The notes under the pieces were generated by a model that made no database searches, was not told the origin of the DNA, and saw nothing but the letters and a program-made list of their open reading frames with translations. Below, in pieces: positions 41,430 to 50,900 of a stretch of 64,000 bases of DNA. This DNA comes from Clostridiales bacterium. GTDB taxonomy: Bacteria > Bacillota > Clostridia > Saccharofermentanales > Saccharofermentanaceae. The stretch spans positions 1-64,000 of the forward strand of contig JAFWMQ010000007.1 in assembly GCA_017510605.1 (NCBI GenBank), given 5' to 3'. The number at the start of each line of letters is the position of its first letter. The first letter of the stretch is position 1. The translations under genes were made by a program, and so were the position numbers.

Positions 41430-42779
41430 TCACACCTTCCAATTCAGATACTGCTTAAGGAATTTATAGCAGGTGTTACAAGCCTTGATCACCGTTCTGG
41501 TCAGATCATAATTATCGGATATCGGCTCGACAAAAGACTGCATTTCTGACATAGGGATATCATCCAAACTGTCCGTAATTATCTGGTCATCAGTATTACC
41601 GCTGAAAGTTAAGCCGTCTTCACTTGAGTCATAATCAACGGTACTGCTGTTCTGCATACTGTCATTATTGTTTACCGTATAATCGTCTGTATTATCGGAA
41701 ACATTAGTTCCCGTAATCTTTGCTGCAGCCTGTCTTACTCCCATATAACCGACAGCGACTTCGTCATCGTTATATATAGTGTAGATTTCCGGATTATCTT
41801 CAAACGAGAAAACTATATGTCCGTCATCTCTGATATATTCAATCTCTTCAGCCTCATCCATGTGAAGATACAGGAAGATGAAATTGAGGTCTCTCGTGTA
41901 TTCATCCTTGTCATAACCGGCCCTTGAATTGCTTATACACTCTTTAGACAGTTCAATGAATGGTCTTATATCACAAGTAACCCCGTTAACAATATCAGTC
42001 GTTCCATCTGACTTCATGGCCAGACGGTCGGGATCCTGACATTCAAGCAGGGCATGACAGAGATTATAAGATTGTGTCGCCCAGTCAAGACCTGATATCA
42101 CATATGCGCCCCTCAGGGATGCCACGCTTCGGTCCTGGTTGGTCTTATCAGTACTGAAAGCGTCCCACTTGACCTTTGTAATGATTCCGTTCTCAACTTC
42201 CATCTCCACATAATCAATGTAACGGTTCCTGTCATCAAACAGGCGCTGGGCATAGTAAACACCATCCTTTAATCCGACAATGGTAGGTTTCTCCTCATTC
42301 TCATCATCACGTTTTTCCTCAGAGGCAAACGCTAACGGGATCTGTTTACCGATTATCTTCTCCTTGATAAGTTCCATATCAGCGTCGCTGACCGGATATG
42401 AGTTACCGTCTTCATTCGGATTCAAAGCAAGCCCGATAATTCTTGTGCTCTCATATTCAAGTGCTACAAGCAGGTTGAGCGGTTTTGAATCTGAATACTG
42501 AACTGTCAGATCAACGACATATCCCTCAGGAGCTCCTGAAGCGTTATAACCTATGTATACGCCTTCTATCTCAGGAAAATCATTAAGGGCTTTGCTCTTG
42601 ACCTTTTCATATGAATAAGAGTCCAAAACAGTATCAAATCTGGCATGATACTCATTCTGCATACGCTTATTGGATTTGTCCTGCGAAATGAAGAACCCCC
42701 CGATGACAATAGCGGCTCCAATGATCAAAAGGAAAACCGCTTCTGCAATAAACTGCTTAAGCTGGGCATGTGTCATCAT
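41430..42779 (-). CDS. Enlarged RnfG-like protein
   Basis: This 449-residue protein has one N-terminal membrane helix (about residues 13-31), followed by an RnfG/FMN-binding-like region (about 55-140; VYIGYNASGAPEGYVVDLTVQYS and RIIGLALNPNEDG). A central region ends in ISGLDWATQSYNLCHALLE, where RnfG proteins carry SGATxTS, the covalent-FMN site. The motif is altered here (three extra residues split it), so flavin attachment is doubtful. A second soluble domain, a Ser/Asp-rich stretch (about 350-405) and a CNTC-containing tail follow; these are not part of normal RnfG (about 200 residues). It overlaps the RnfD gene by 4 nt. Confidence 0.7.
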   Translation of the reverse strand: MMTHAQLKQFIAEAVFLLIIGAAIVIGGFFISQDKSNKRMQNEYHARFDTVLDSYSYEKVKSKALNDFPEIEGVYIGYNASGAPEGYVVDLTVQYSDSKPLNLLVALEYESTRIIGLALNPNEDGNSYPVSDADMELIKEKIIGKQIPLAFASEEKRDDENEEKPTIVGLKDGVYYAQRLFDDRNRYIDYVEMEVENGIITKVKWDAFSTDKTNQDRSVASLRGAYVISGLDWATQSYNLCHALLECQDPDRLAMKSDGTTDIVNGVTCDIRPFIELSKECISNSRAGYDKDEYTRDLNFIFLYLHMDEAEEIEYIRDDGHIVFSFEDNPEIYTIYNDDEVAVGYMGVRQAAAKITGTNVSDNTDDYTVNNNDSMQNSSTVDYDSSEDGLTFSGNTDDQIITDSLDDIPMSEMQSFVEPISDNYDLTRTVIKACNTCYKFLKQYLNWKV

Positions 42780-43759
42780 GGCAGATCCACCTCCCTTGAA
42801 CGGACCTGACGTCTGGAAATGGTTTTCGAGAAGAAATCCAATACAAACGAAAGGAAGTTAACTGCAAGGACGGGAGACAATATAGAGATCATAGGACTCA
42901 GGAACGGTTTTGTGATCAAGGTCAGAACACCGCAGACCACACCCGCAAAAACACCTGACGCAAATCTTGAAGGCATGGTAGTCAGATCCCCCAGGAAGAA
43001 TACCGCAACAAACACTGCGCTTGAAGACATAAGGTATATCAGCAATCCTTCGTAGCTGAATACTCTTGTTTCCACAAGCATCGAGAACGGATACAATACC
43101 ATGAGCGTAACAATATATGATATAGGCGAATAAAGCCTTATTGAGCCCTTAAGAGTCAGATATAATGCTCCGATCATTATGCAGATAAAGCATGCGGTTC
43201 CTATAAATCCGGGGTAATTTCCGCTTAACAACTCCGAAAGAGAGACCTGCGAATATGAAGGCATGGCAGCAGGATCTTTCTGAATGAACAAGGTCATAAA
43301 CGAGAACTTTGAATTATCCTCGCCAAATGAGAAACCCTTTGTTCCGGACGGCCAGACGAGTTCTATAAATAAACGTCCTGCACACGCAGGATTGATTATA
43401 TTGCTTCCCGCTCCTCCGAAAACCTGTTTTGTTATCACTGAAGCAAATAATACTGCAGTCAATGCAGTCAGGAGCGTAGTGTCCGGAGGGAGCATCAGTG
43501 AGATCAGCAATCCTTCAACAAGAGAACTGAAATCGAAGTAATCCCCGCCGGTCCTTCTGTGCGTCAATCTCATGCACAGGTAGTCTGAAAGCACAAAGGT
43601 TGCCATGCAGAAAAGGATAAGGACTACAGCTCTGATTCCGTAATAAAACATAGCATTAACGACACACGGAACCAATGCTGCCAGAAATGTCATGTAAATA
43701 TACGGAGCATTTTTCTCCGTATGGATAAAAGGAGCAAGCTGTCTTGTATCTGCACTCAT
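42776..43759 (-). CDS. rnfD: RnfD-family membrane subunit
   Basis: This 327-residue protein has about nine membrane helices and clear RnfD/NqrB-family features: FGGAGSNIINPACAGRLF, LPPDTTLLTA, FFLGDLTTMPSRFASGVFAGVVCGVLTL. RnfD normally holds a covalently bound FMN at the threonine of an SGAT motif in the loop after the Asn-Pro-Ala segment. Here that loop (GTKGFSFGEDNSKFSFM, then QKDPAAMPSYSQVS) has no SGAT, so the usual flavin is probably absent. It overlaps the flanking genes by 4 nt at each end. Confidence 0.85.
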   Translation of the reverse strand: MSADTRQLAPFIHTEKNAPYIYMTFLAALVPCVVNAMFYYGIRAVVLILFCMATFVLSDYLCMRLTHRRTGGDYFDFSSLVEGLLISLMLPPDTTLLTALTAVLFASVITKQVFGGAGSNIINPACAGRLFIELVWPSGTKGFSFGEDNSKFSFMTLFIQKDPAAMPSYSQVSLSELLSGNYPGFIGTACFICIMIGALYLTLKGSIRLYSPISYIVTLMVLYPFSMLVETRVFSYEGLLIYLMSSSAVFVAVFFLGDLTTMPSRFASGVFAGVVCGVLTLITKPFLSPMISILSPVLAVNFLSFVLDFFSKTISRRQVRSREVDLP

Positions 43760-45276
43760 ACTTCTTTATCCTTTTCGAACGGGAGCGTAATCGAATCAGG
43801 GGATTTCTTGCTGCTTCCCTCATCCTCTTCCGTATAATTCTCAAGAAGAGAAGTCTCTCCAACATAAGATGGTGTTAATTCCTCGACGGACATCTCTTCA
43901 GCGCTGCTGTTATCAAGAAGCGAGTTGATCTCAATGATCCTTCCTTCTCCTGCAAAGCTTGCTATTGCCGTAGTCAGATTAATGCCAGCAGGGCAGACAT
44001 AGGAACACGAACCGCATGCAATGCACTCTCTTGCTCCTTCTTCCGAAGCTTTTTGCCTTAATCCCTGATTAAGCATCTCATAGATCGTATTAGGAGAAAG
44101 ATTCATAGGACAACATTCTGAACAAAGACCGCAGTGAATACACGGTGTTCTCGGGACTTCTGCCTTTCTTACAACAGAAATGACCGAAGTTGTCTTAACT
44201 ATCGGGGTATTCTCAGGATTTCTTATCTCTATTCCGGTAAGACAGTTGCCCCAAATAAGCCTGTAACTTCCGTTATTTATATCCTGAACATTTGAAAGGA
44301 CCTCAGATACCGGTGTTCCAATGGGAACAAGCATATTGTGTCCGCCGGAAGCGTCTCCCGTAACAGATATTATCCTGCTCATCATAGGAATATTGTCCGA
44401 CAATGCTTCCCAGCATGCGAGCATGGTCGAACAATTGAAAAGCACTGCCCTGCATGATTTTTCCAAAGTCTCGCCAAGCGCAAGATTCTTGCCGTATATG
44501 GCTCTTGCAACAAGCCTGTAATAGCCTTGCGGGAAACGTTCCCTGAATAGTTTTATCTCGAACTCAAGATCCTTGAAATCCGCTCTTATCTTATCGATGG
44601 AATTCTGCAGTGACCGTCTTTGTTCAGTTCTGTTCTCGGAGATTAGGAAAACACATTTCGAAGCTCCGACCACTCTTGCGCAGGCACAGGATCCCAGGAC
44701 CACATAATCCGGGTATTCCGTGATTGCTACGAGATCTGAAGTTGAATATGGTTCACTCTGAAGACAGTTGACCAGAAAATCTCTTACGACTTCCGTCCTG
44801 GCTCTCTTCAGTTTTGCTGCCGTAGGCAAGCCCTCTCCGCCCATACCGCAGATCCCGGCATCCCTGATTATTCCTATCGATTCCTGGGCAGATAATTTAA
44901 AACCTGAACGGGGCCTTATGGAATCAAGCCTCGTTCTTTTCATATCGTTTTTGATCGTAACGGACGGAGTCAATATTCCGTTAGGAAGTCTTATATCTGA
45001 AATATCCGTTACTTTTCCCGACACACCTGTGTGAACCGGGACCGAGAAAGTACCCTTCTCAGGAACTCCGACACACTGACCGACTCTGACATAATCACCG
45101 ACTTCAACGGCCGGAACAGCAGGAACACCTGAATGCATCTTCATAGGAAGGATTATCTTTGTGGGATATATCCTTTCAAACATAATCTCTTTGACAAAAG
45201 GGGAACGTTTCGAAAAATTCAAAACGTCCCCTGTAAAAAGTCCTCTGTAGAATGAATAACGCCTGCGGTCTGCCAC
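43756..45276 (-). CDS. rnfC: RnfC-family NADH-binding iron-sulphur subunit
   Basis: This 506-residue protein has the RnfC layout: an N-terminal barrel-sandwich-like domain, an NADH/FMN-binding region with GICGMGGEGLPTAAKL (near residue 141), a SLBB-like domain (SVTGDASGGHNMLVPIGTPVSEVL), and two 4Fe-4S motifs, CIHCGLCSECCP and CIACGSCSYVCP (about residues 384-435). The C-terminal tail of about 70 residues is acidic. In Rnf complexes RnfC moves electrons between NADH and ferredoxin-linked subunits. Start is GTG. It opens the four-gene operon with RnfD, the RnfG-like protein and the unknown membrane protein. Confidence 0.9.
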   Translation of the reverse strand: MADRRRYSFYRGLFTGDVLNFSKRSPFVKEIMFERIYPTKIILPMKMHSGVPAVPAVEVGDYVRVGQCVGVPEKGTFSVPVHTGVSGKVTDISDIRLPNGILTPSVTIKNDMKRTRLDSIRPRSGFKLSAQESIGIIRDAGICGMGGEGLPTAAKLKRARTEVVRDFLVNCLQSEPYSTSDLVAITEYPDYVVLGSCACARVVGASKCVFLISENRTEQRRSLQNSIDKIRADFKDLEFEIKLFRERFPQGYYRLVARAIYGKNLALGETLEKSCRAVLFNCSTMLACWEALSDNIPMMSRIISVTGDASGGHNMLVPIGTPVSEVLSNVQDINNGSYRLIWGNCLTGIEIRNPENTPIVKTTSVISVVRKAEVPRTPCIHCGLCSECCPMNLSPNTIYEMLNQGLRQKASEEGARECIACGSCSYVCPAGINLTTAIASFAGEGRIIEINSLLDNSSAEEMSVEELTPSYVGETSLLENYTEEDEGSSKKSPDSITLPFEKDKEV

Positions 45277-45321
45277 TTTATCTGATCCCGTAACGGAAGG
45301 TCCTCTAAAGGAACAAGCTGA

Positions 45322-46374
45322 TTAGTCTGAATAACCTTCAAGTTTCTTCGACTTAGGTGATCTGTTAAGCTTTCTTATAGCTTTAGCCTCGATCTGTCTG
45401 ATACGCTCACGTGTAACTCCGAGCTTTCTTCCGACCTGTTCCAACGTCATCGGAACACCGTCCTTAAGACCGAATCTTAATTCGATAACTCTTCTTTCTC
45501 TGTCTGTTAAGCCGTTAAGGGCCTGGATAAGATCCTCCTTGAGAAGGATCCTTGCTACCTCTTCTTCAGGAGCTGCAAGCTCATCATTGGAAATAAAATC
45601 GACCAGATGGCTGTCCTCTTCCTCACCGACCGGCTTGTCGATCGAGATCGGATCCTGTGAGATCTTCTGGATCTCCCTGATCTTTGCGACCTCCATGTTC
45701 ATTGCCTCAGCAAGCTCTTCAGTCGTAGGTTCCCTTCCGAGATCCTGAACAAGCTGACGCTGAACTCTTGTAAGCTTGTTTATTGTCTCAACCATATGAA
45801 CGGGAATTCTTATCGTTCTTGCCTGATCGGCAATAGCTCTGGTGATAGCCTGACGGATCCACCATGTAGCATATGTTGAGAACTTGAATCCCTTGGTGTA
45901 GTCAAATTTATCAACAGCCTTGATGAGACCGATATTACCTTCCTGAATGAGGTCCAGAAGCGAGAGTCCGCGGTTCATGTATTTCTTTGCGATTGAAACA
46001 ACAAGTCTCAGGTTGGAATTGATAAGAAGTTCTTTTGCCTCCTCATCACCCTTTGCCATCCTCTGGGCAATCTCTTTCTCCTGTTCGGCATCAAGGAGTT
46101 CGATCTTACCTATCTCTTTGAGATACATCTTGACCGAGTCATCGACTACATTCGCATCTTCACCATCTGTATCAACGCCATCGTCATCCACGCCCAAATC
46201 AGGATCATTGATCATAACGCCGCTGTTCTCAAGTTCAGCCCTGAGATTGATCATCTCATCGGGTTCTATCTTATATGAGTCGGTCAGAGTCTCGAATTCT
46301 GCCTCTGTAATCTGATTCTCATTCTTCTCTGCAAATTTCTTTGCCTGTGCCAATGCTTTCTCAAAATCTGTCAT
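45322..46374 (-). CDS. rpoD: Primary sigma factor (sigma-70 family)
   Basis: This 350-residue protein is the housekeeping RNA polymerase sigma factor. Region 1.2/2 has [19 protein letters not shown] and [22 protein letters not shown]; region 3 follows; region 4 ends [19 protein letters not shown]. Region 1.1 is short and acidic, as usual in Firmicutes. The start is ATG 46374 with GAGGTGATC upstream. The Rnf-like operon starts 45 nt after it on the same strand, with no terminator visible in the gap, so read-through is possible. Confidence 0.97.
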   Translation of the reverse strand: MTDFEKALAQAKKFAEKNENQITEAEFETLTDSYKIEPDEMINLRAELENSGVMINDPDLGVDDDGVDTDGEDANVVDDSVKMYLKEIGKIELLDAEQEKEIAQRMAKGDEEAKELLINSNLRLVVSIAKKYMNRGLSLLDLIQEGNIGLIKAVDKFDYTKGFKFSTYATWWIRQAITRAIADQARTIRIPVHMVETINKLTRVQRQLVQDLGREPTTEELAEAMNMEVAKIREIQKISQDPISIDKPVGEEEDSHLVDFISNDELAAPEEEVARILLKEDLIQALNGLTDRERRVIELRFGLKDGVPMTLEQVGRKLGVTRERIRQIEAKAIRKLNRSPKSKKLEGYSD

Positions 46375-46451
46375 CTGAATGATCACCTCATAGAATATCA
46401 ATTGAATATTGTCTGCAAAAAACTGAACAGCCGTAAGACTGTCTTGGAAAA

Positions 46452-47201
46452 TTACTTGGTCGTTTCAGTCGGTTCTTTGATCTCAACAGGAGTCTGGACA
46501 TCCGTTGTAACACCGTCTTTGTTTACAAAATAAATCGTATCCGGCGTATAAATGTACATCTCGACTTCTCCGGAATCCTCGCCGCGCTTATCAGAACGAA
46601 GCTTAGTATAGTTCGTATAAAGTGCTTTAGCCTGAGTATCCGTGATCTCATCAGAAAGACCGAGTTTTATAAACTGACATGAAAGGCCGTAGATATTGAA
46701 CTGTTTGTATTCAAAATCAGAATAAGACACTGAATCCGTGGAATCGAAAATAGTTCCGATATCTGCAGTAATAGCCTGCTTCAAAGCCTTACGGCTGAAG
46801 TATAGCGGCAAAGAAATAGCAAGGATTATCGCTACAATTATTACCGCGCCTGCTGCCATTCCTATTACCAGCTTTTTAGGAGCTTTTACGTCATTAGGAG
46901 ATATCTCGAATTCGCTGGCCTTAAGCTTGGCACTGTCCGTTTGTGTCTTGGAAACCTTATCCCTCTGAACTGCCTTCTCAACAATATCAGGCATTACGGG
47001 ATTAGAATAATAGTGCTTCGCGCCCTCCTGCTTCTCGAACTTCTCATTCTTAAATTCATATCCGTCCGGATTAGCAAGAATCTCTGCTGCTTCCTTTGAT
47101 GGGAAAACGCAATTGCAGAATACACACTCACAAAGCTCGTCCCTGTCATCGAACATAACCAGAGAACCGCAGTTCCTGCACATACCTTGTTTAGTCGCCA
47201 T
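46452..47201 (-). CDS. Zinc-ribbon, single-TM membrane protein
   Basis: This 249-residue protein (start ATG 47201, AAGGA upstream) has a zinc ribbon with CRNC and CVFC (residues 8-30), a basic-acidic linker, a membrane helix (about 119-138) and an outer domain (about 140-235; [22 protein letters not shown]). The Thr/Glu-rich tail suggests extracytoplasmic exposure. It is the fourth type of zinc-ribbon/membrane architecture in this window. Its promoter is back-to-back with that of tadA. Confidence 0.78.
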   Translation of the reverse strand: MATKQGMCRNCGSLVMFDDRDELCECVFCNCVFPSKEAAEILANPDGYEFKNEKFEKQEGAKHYYSNPVMPDIVEKAVQRDKVSKTQTDSAKLKASEFEISPNDVKAPKKLVIGMAAGAVIIVAIILAISLPLYFSRKALKQAITADIGTIFDSTDSVSYSDFEYKQFNIYGLSCQFIKLGLSDEITDTQAKALYTNYTKLRSDKRGEDSGEVEMYIYTPDTIYFVNKDGVTTDVQTPVEIKEPTETTK

Positions 47202-47340
47202 TAAAAATCGTCCTTTACCTTGAAGTATGCGCTTTAAGCAAACTTGGCGCCCGACTATGTTACAGGGATAATGATTATAACCGGGCCGTAAATACGGCAT
47301 TCCCTTTGTGTAGGCATAGTTCTACTTATAGCAATCGTAA

Positions 47341-47369
47341 ATTATAATATGCTAATATTTTTTCGTCAA
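47341..47369 (-). promoter_or_regulatory. Promoter of the zinc-ribbon gene
   Basis: On the minus strand TTGACG (47369-47364) and TATAAT (47346-47341) lie 17 nt apart, an excellent sigma-A type promoter. It faces away from the tadA promoter (47388-47417). Confidence 0.82.
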
Positions 47370-47387
47370 GCATTATTTACATGTTGC

Positions 47388-47417
47388 TTGACACTTTAGT
47401 CTAACCGTCTGTATTAT
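47388..47417 (+). promoter_or_regulatory. Promoter of tadA
   Basis: TTGACA (47388-47393) and TATTAT (47412-47417) are 18 nt apart. GTCAAGCA and TGCTTGAC form a palindrome that spans both the tadA -35 and the -35 of the divergent zinc-ribbon gene. Confidence 0.78.
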
Positions 47418-47451
47418 CTGTCCTAGCATCCCGAAACAGCGAGGTATTACC

Positions 47452-47979
47452 GTGCCAAGGTCAAGATCCAAGTTATATCCTGACTTCAAGCCTTCCAACG
47501 ACAACGAGCGTTTCATGCTTGAAGCAATCAAGGAAGCCGAGAAAGCAATAGATCTTGGCGAGTGCCCTATCGGCTGCGTTCTCGTAAAGGACGGAAAGAT
47601 CTACGTCAGATCACACAATCTGCGCCTTACCCGTGGAAATGCCATAGCCCATGCCGAAGTAATAGCTATAGATAAAGCCTGCAAAAAGCTCGGTGACTGG
47701 AGACTCGAAGACTTCGATATGTATGTTACCTTAGAGCCCTGCACCATGTGTGCGGGAGCGATCATACAGTCCAGAATACGCAAGGTATATTTTGGTGCTT
47801 ATGAGCCCAAGAGCGGTGCTGTAGTGTCATGCAATGATATTTTCGAAGTATCTCACGGTCACAACCACAAAGTAGAATTTGAAGGCGGCATCATGGAGAA
47901 AGAATGCTCGCAAATGATGCTCGATTTCTTCCGCGCTATCAGAAAACGCGATGCCGGCAAAAAGAAGTCCGGATATTAA
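47452..47979 (+). CDS. tadA: tRNA-specific adenosine deaminase
   Basis: This 175-residue protein deaminates adenosine 34 of tRNA-Arg(ACG) to inosine. The zinc and catalytic residues are present: H67-A-E69 (general acid/base E69) and the PC97-x-x-C100 pair. The preceding GNAIAHAEVIAID and following GAIIQSRI are typical of TadA. Start is GTG with GAGG upstream. The 3' end overlaps that of addA on the other strand by 4 nt. Confidence 0.95.
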   Translation: MPRSRSKLYPDFKPSNDNERFMLEAIKEAEKAIDLGECPIGCVLVKDGKIYVRSHNLRLTRGNAIAHAEVIAIDKACKKLGDWRLEDFDMYVTLEPCTMCAGAIIQSRIRKVYFGAYEPKSGAVVSCNDIFEVSHGHNHKVEFEGGIMEKECSQMMLDFFRAIRKRDAGKKKSGY

Positions 47980-50900
47980 ACCTCAACAAACTCACCGTAA
48001 CGGACAAGATATAAAAGCTTATGAGCGACATTTATGCCGTCTTCTTCGCATGCTGCCGCATAACTGTTAAGCTGGAACGCATGCCTCTCCAGAGCTTCTT
48101 TCGCGCGTTCTTCAGCATTGATTCCGGAAAGCCGGTCGGTCTTATAATCCAAGATCGTATACCCTTCTTCAGTCTTATAGATCAGGTCAATGATTCCCTG
48201 AACAAGGGCTGAATCGCCGGAATCTCCGCTTATATATACCGAGAACACGATCGGTTTTTCCGATCTTGCCGTTCCTTCATTAATGCTCCTGATGATATCT
48301 TCGCACCTGTCGCTCTTACAGAATGCCTCTATTCCCTCCCTGAACTCAAAAGCAACCTCTCTTGCCTTATCGGCCGGGCAGATATTCAGGTATCCGTCAT
48401 TTATCAAAGCTTCGATCTCGAACTCGAAAGAGCCAAAACCGTTTTTTATGCCTTCAAAATCGATAAATCTCATGATCCTGTGGAGCACCGTACCCTTGGC
48501 AGCTGCCGTAAGCAAAGAAACATTATCGCTCTCAAAATCATCTATGCTTCTGATAGCCATATCCACATGTGTTGTCTCTGTAGGTTTTCCACTGCCCGAA
48601 ATGCCCGTTACAGACACTTTGAACGGAACATCAACGCTATTCATGAATTTATATTCCGGGAATACGAGCTTGCCGTCATTATCAAACATCGGTTTGTCGT
48701 CATTATCCGGTTCATTATCTTCTGCACCTGCACTATTGGCTTTCTTAGCTTCATATAAAGAAGTCAGCAATTCAGCATCTAACTTAACAACCTCAAATCC
48801 TTTTGTCTCATTGCCCGTAAAATCACGGAATACCACGGTATTACCCGTCGTTAAGTCACCGCAGCCGGCAACGTCTCTTAAATCATTGCCGTCCTTACTT
48901 CTTGCGAGAGCACTGAAAAGACAATAAGGAAGCTTCATATCGCCGGCTAGCCAGTGTTTCTTATCGAACGACTTTTTCTCATAATCAAGAGAATGAATAA
49001 AAGCCTTTCTGACAGGACTTGCCTTAGTCGTGTCCTTAAAATCCGCGCAGGTAATTACCGACAGATTCTCTTCGGCACGGGTAAGTGCAACATAAAGGAG
49101 CCTGCATGTCTCTGCATTCGTTTTAAGATCCATATTCATCTTGTAAACAAACTGCTCAAATGAATGGTTCCTTACAATAGCATCACTGTCATAGTCCTCA
49201 GTTATAAAACCATAGTTAGGGTCAAACATTATGCTTGACAGATTATCTTTTTGCTCATCCTGCTCGCCTGTCGCAAGCAGGATAACAAACGGGAATTCAA
49301 GTCCTTTACTCTTATGGACCGTCATGGTCGTAATCTTATTCTTGCTTGCATCGGTAACCTCTATATCAGCCTGCCTGATCTGGATCTTCATCTGTTCGAG
49401 GCTGTCAGCAATTCCTGTTACATCAGATCCCCTTCTCTTAAAGCTTTCCGATAACCAGTCTTTGAAAACGTCAAACTTTGTGCTGTCGCCTTCTCTGGCT
49501 TCTATTGTTGCCTTAATTCCGGTTTCCCTGTAGATCAGTTCAATAATGTCATCGATATCCGTAACCAGAGAATTCATTCTTATCTTGTCAAAGACATCCA
49601 CAAATGATTTAACTCTCGGGACAAGTTCGCTGTCAGATCTCTCACTGAATATCCTGAGTCTCAGCATCAATGGTTCTTTCTCAAGAGAAGGTCCTTCCAT
49701 CTCATGAATAAAAGCCTGTATCTCCGCAAGTTCATTAACGGTAAAGTTCGAAAACTTATAGTTTGACAGCATTACCGATGCAAGATAATCATCTCTGTAC
49801 GAATTGCCAAGACAGATAAGGAAATTGATGAGTCTGTGAATATCAAGATCTTCAAAAACATCTGTCGTGAATCTTCCGGATGCTTCTATTTTTCTTCCGT
49901 CGTTCAGGGTGCAGCCATTAAGGTATTTCGCGATCCTTTCAGCCTGGCCGTTAGTTGCTGTAATGATACAGATATCCTTGAATTCCGGCTTTGAACCATC
50001 TGCTCTTTTTCCGCTCTCAAGATATCTTCTGACTTCACTTTCTACGGCTGCGAGAATCGCTCTTGTTTCCGGTTTTGTCTTATCGCCGTCATCAGTCTTA
50101 GCGATCGATTTATCGGCGACAATAATTCTCGGGAAATCACCTTCTTGAGCCTCTTCTGCCCTGCTTAAACGCTGGCTGTCGTTATACTCGATCTCAGAAG
50201 CTTCCTCACTCATTATCTGCTCAAAGATATAATTGGCAAACGCAAGGATCTTACATGTGCTTCGGTGGTTCTCTTTGAGATAATGTATCTGTCCCTTCGA
50301 TCCGTCTGACTCATATGCCTTCATTTTATCCATAAAAATCGTGGGATCGGCAAAGCGGAATTTATAAATGCTCTGCTTGACATCTCCTACACGGAACACA
50401 TTGCCTTCGGGCCTTTCAAAACATTCGATTATCGCATCCTGAAGCTTGGTATTATCCTGATACTCATCAACGAATATCTCTATGAATTTTTCTTGATAAA
50501 ATTCTCCTGCTTCACTTAACTTACCATCAGCTCCCGTATCAGCATTTTTTACCTTCTTCAAGATCTCATATGCAGTATGTTCCAGATCGGAATAATCCAT
50601 ACAATGCATATGGTTCTTAATATCCGCATATTCCTCATCCGTCTTCTTAAGCAATTCGACAAATGAACGGCATGCTTCAGTACCGGTCTTCTGGTTTGCA
50701 AGTATCTGTTCTTTATCAAATCCGATGAGTTTAATATATTCATCAGGAAGGTCATAGGGATTAGTATATTTCGAATCAGACAGACAGCCGGGAGAAATAA
50801 AATGTCTTAGGGTTACGACAGCGAGAATCGGTCGGTCATCCCCATTAAGATCTGCCTTCTGGAAAAAACTTTTAAAGGTAAGACTGTTCAGATCTTTGAC

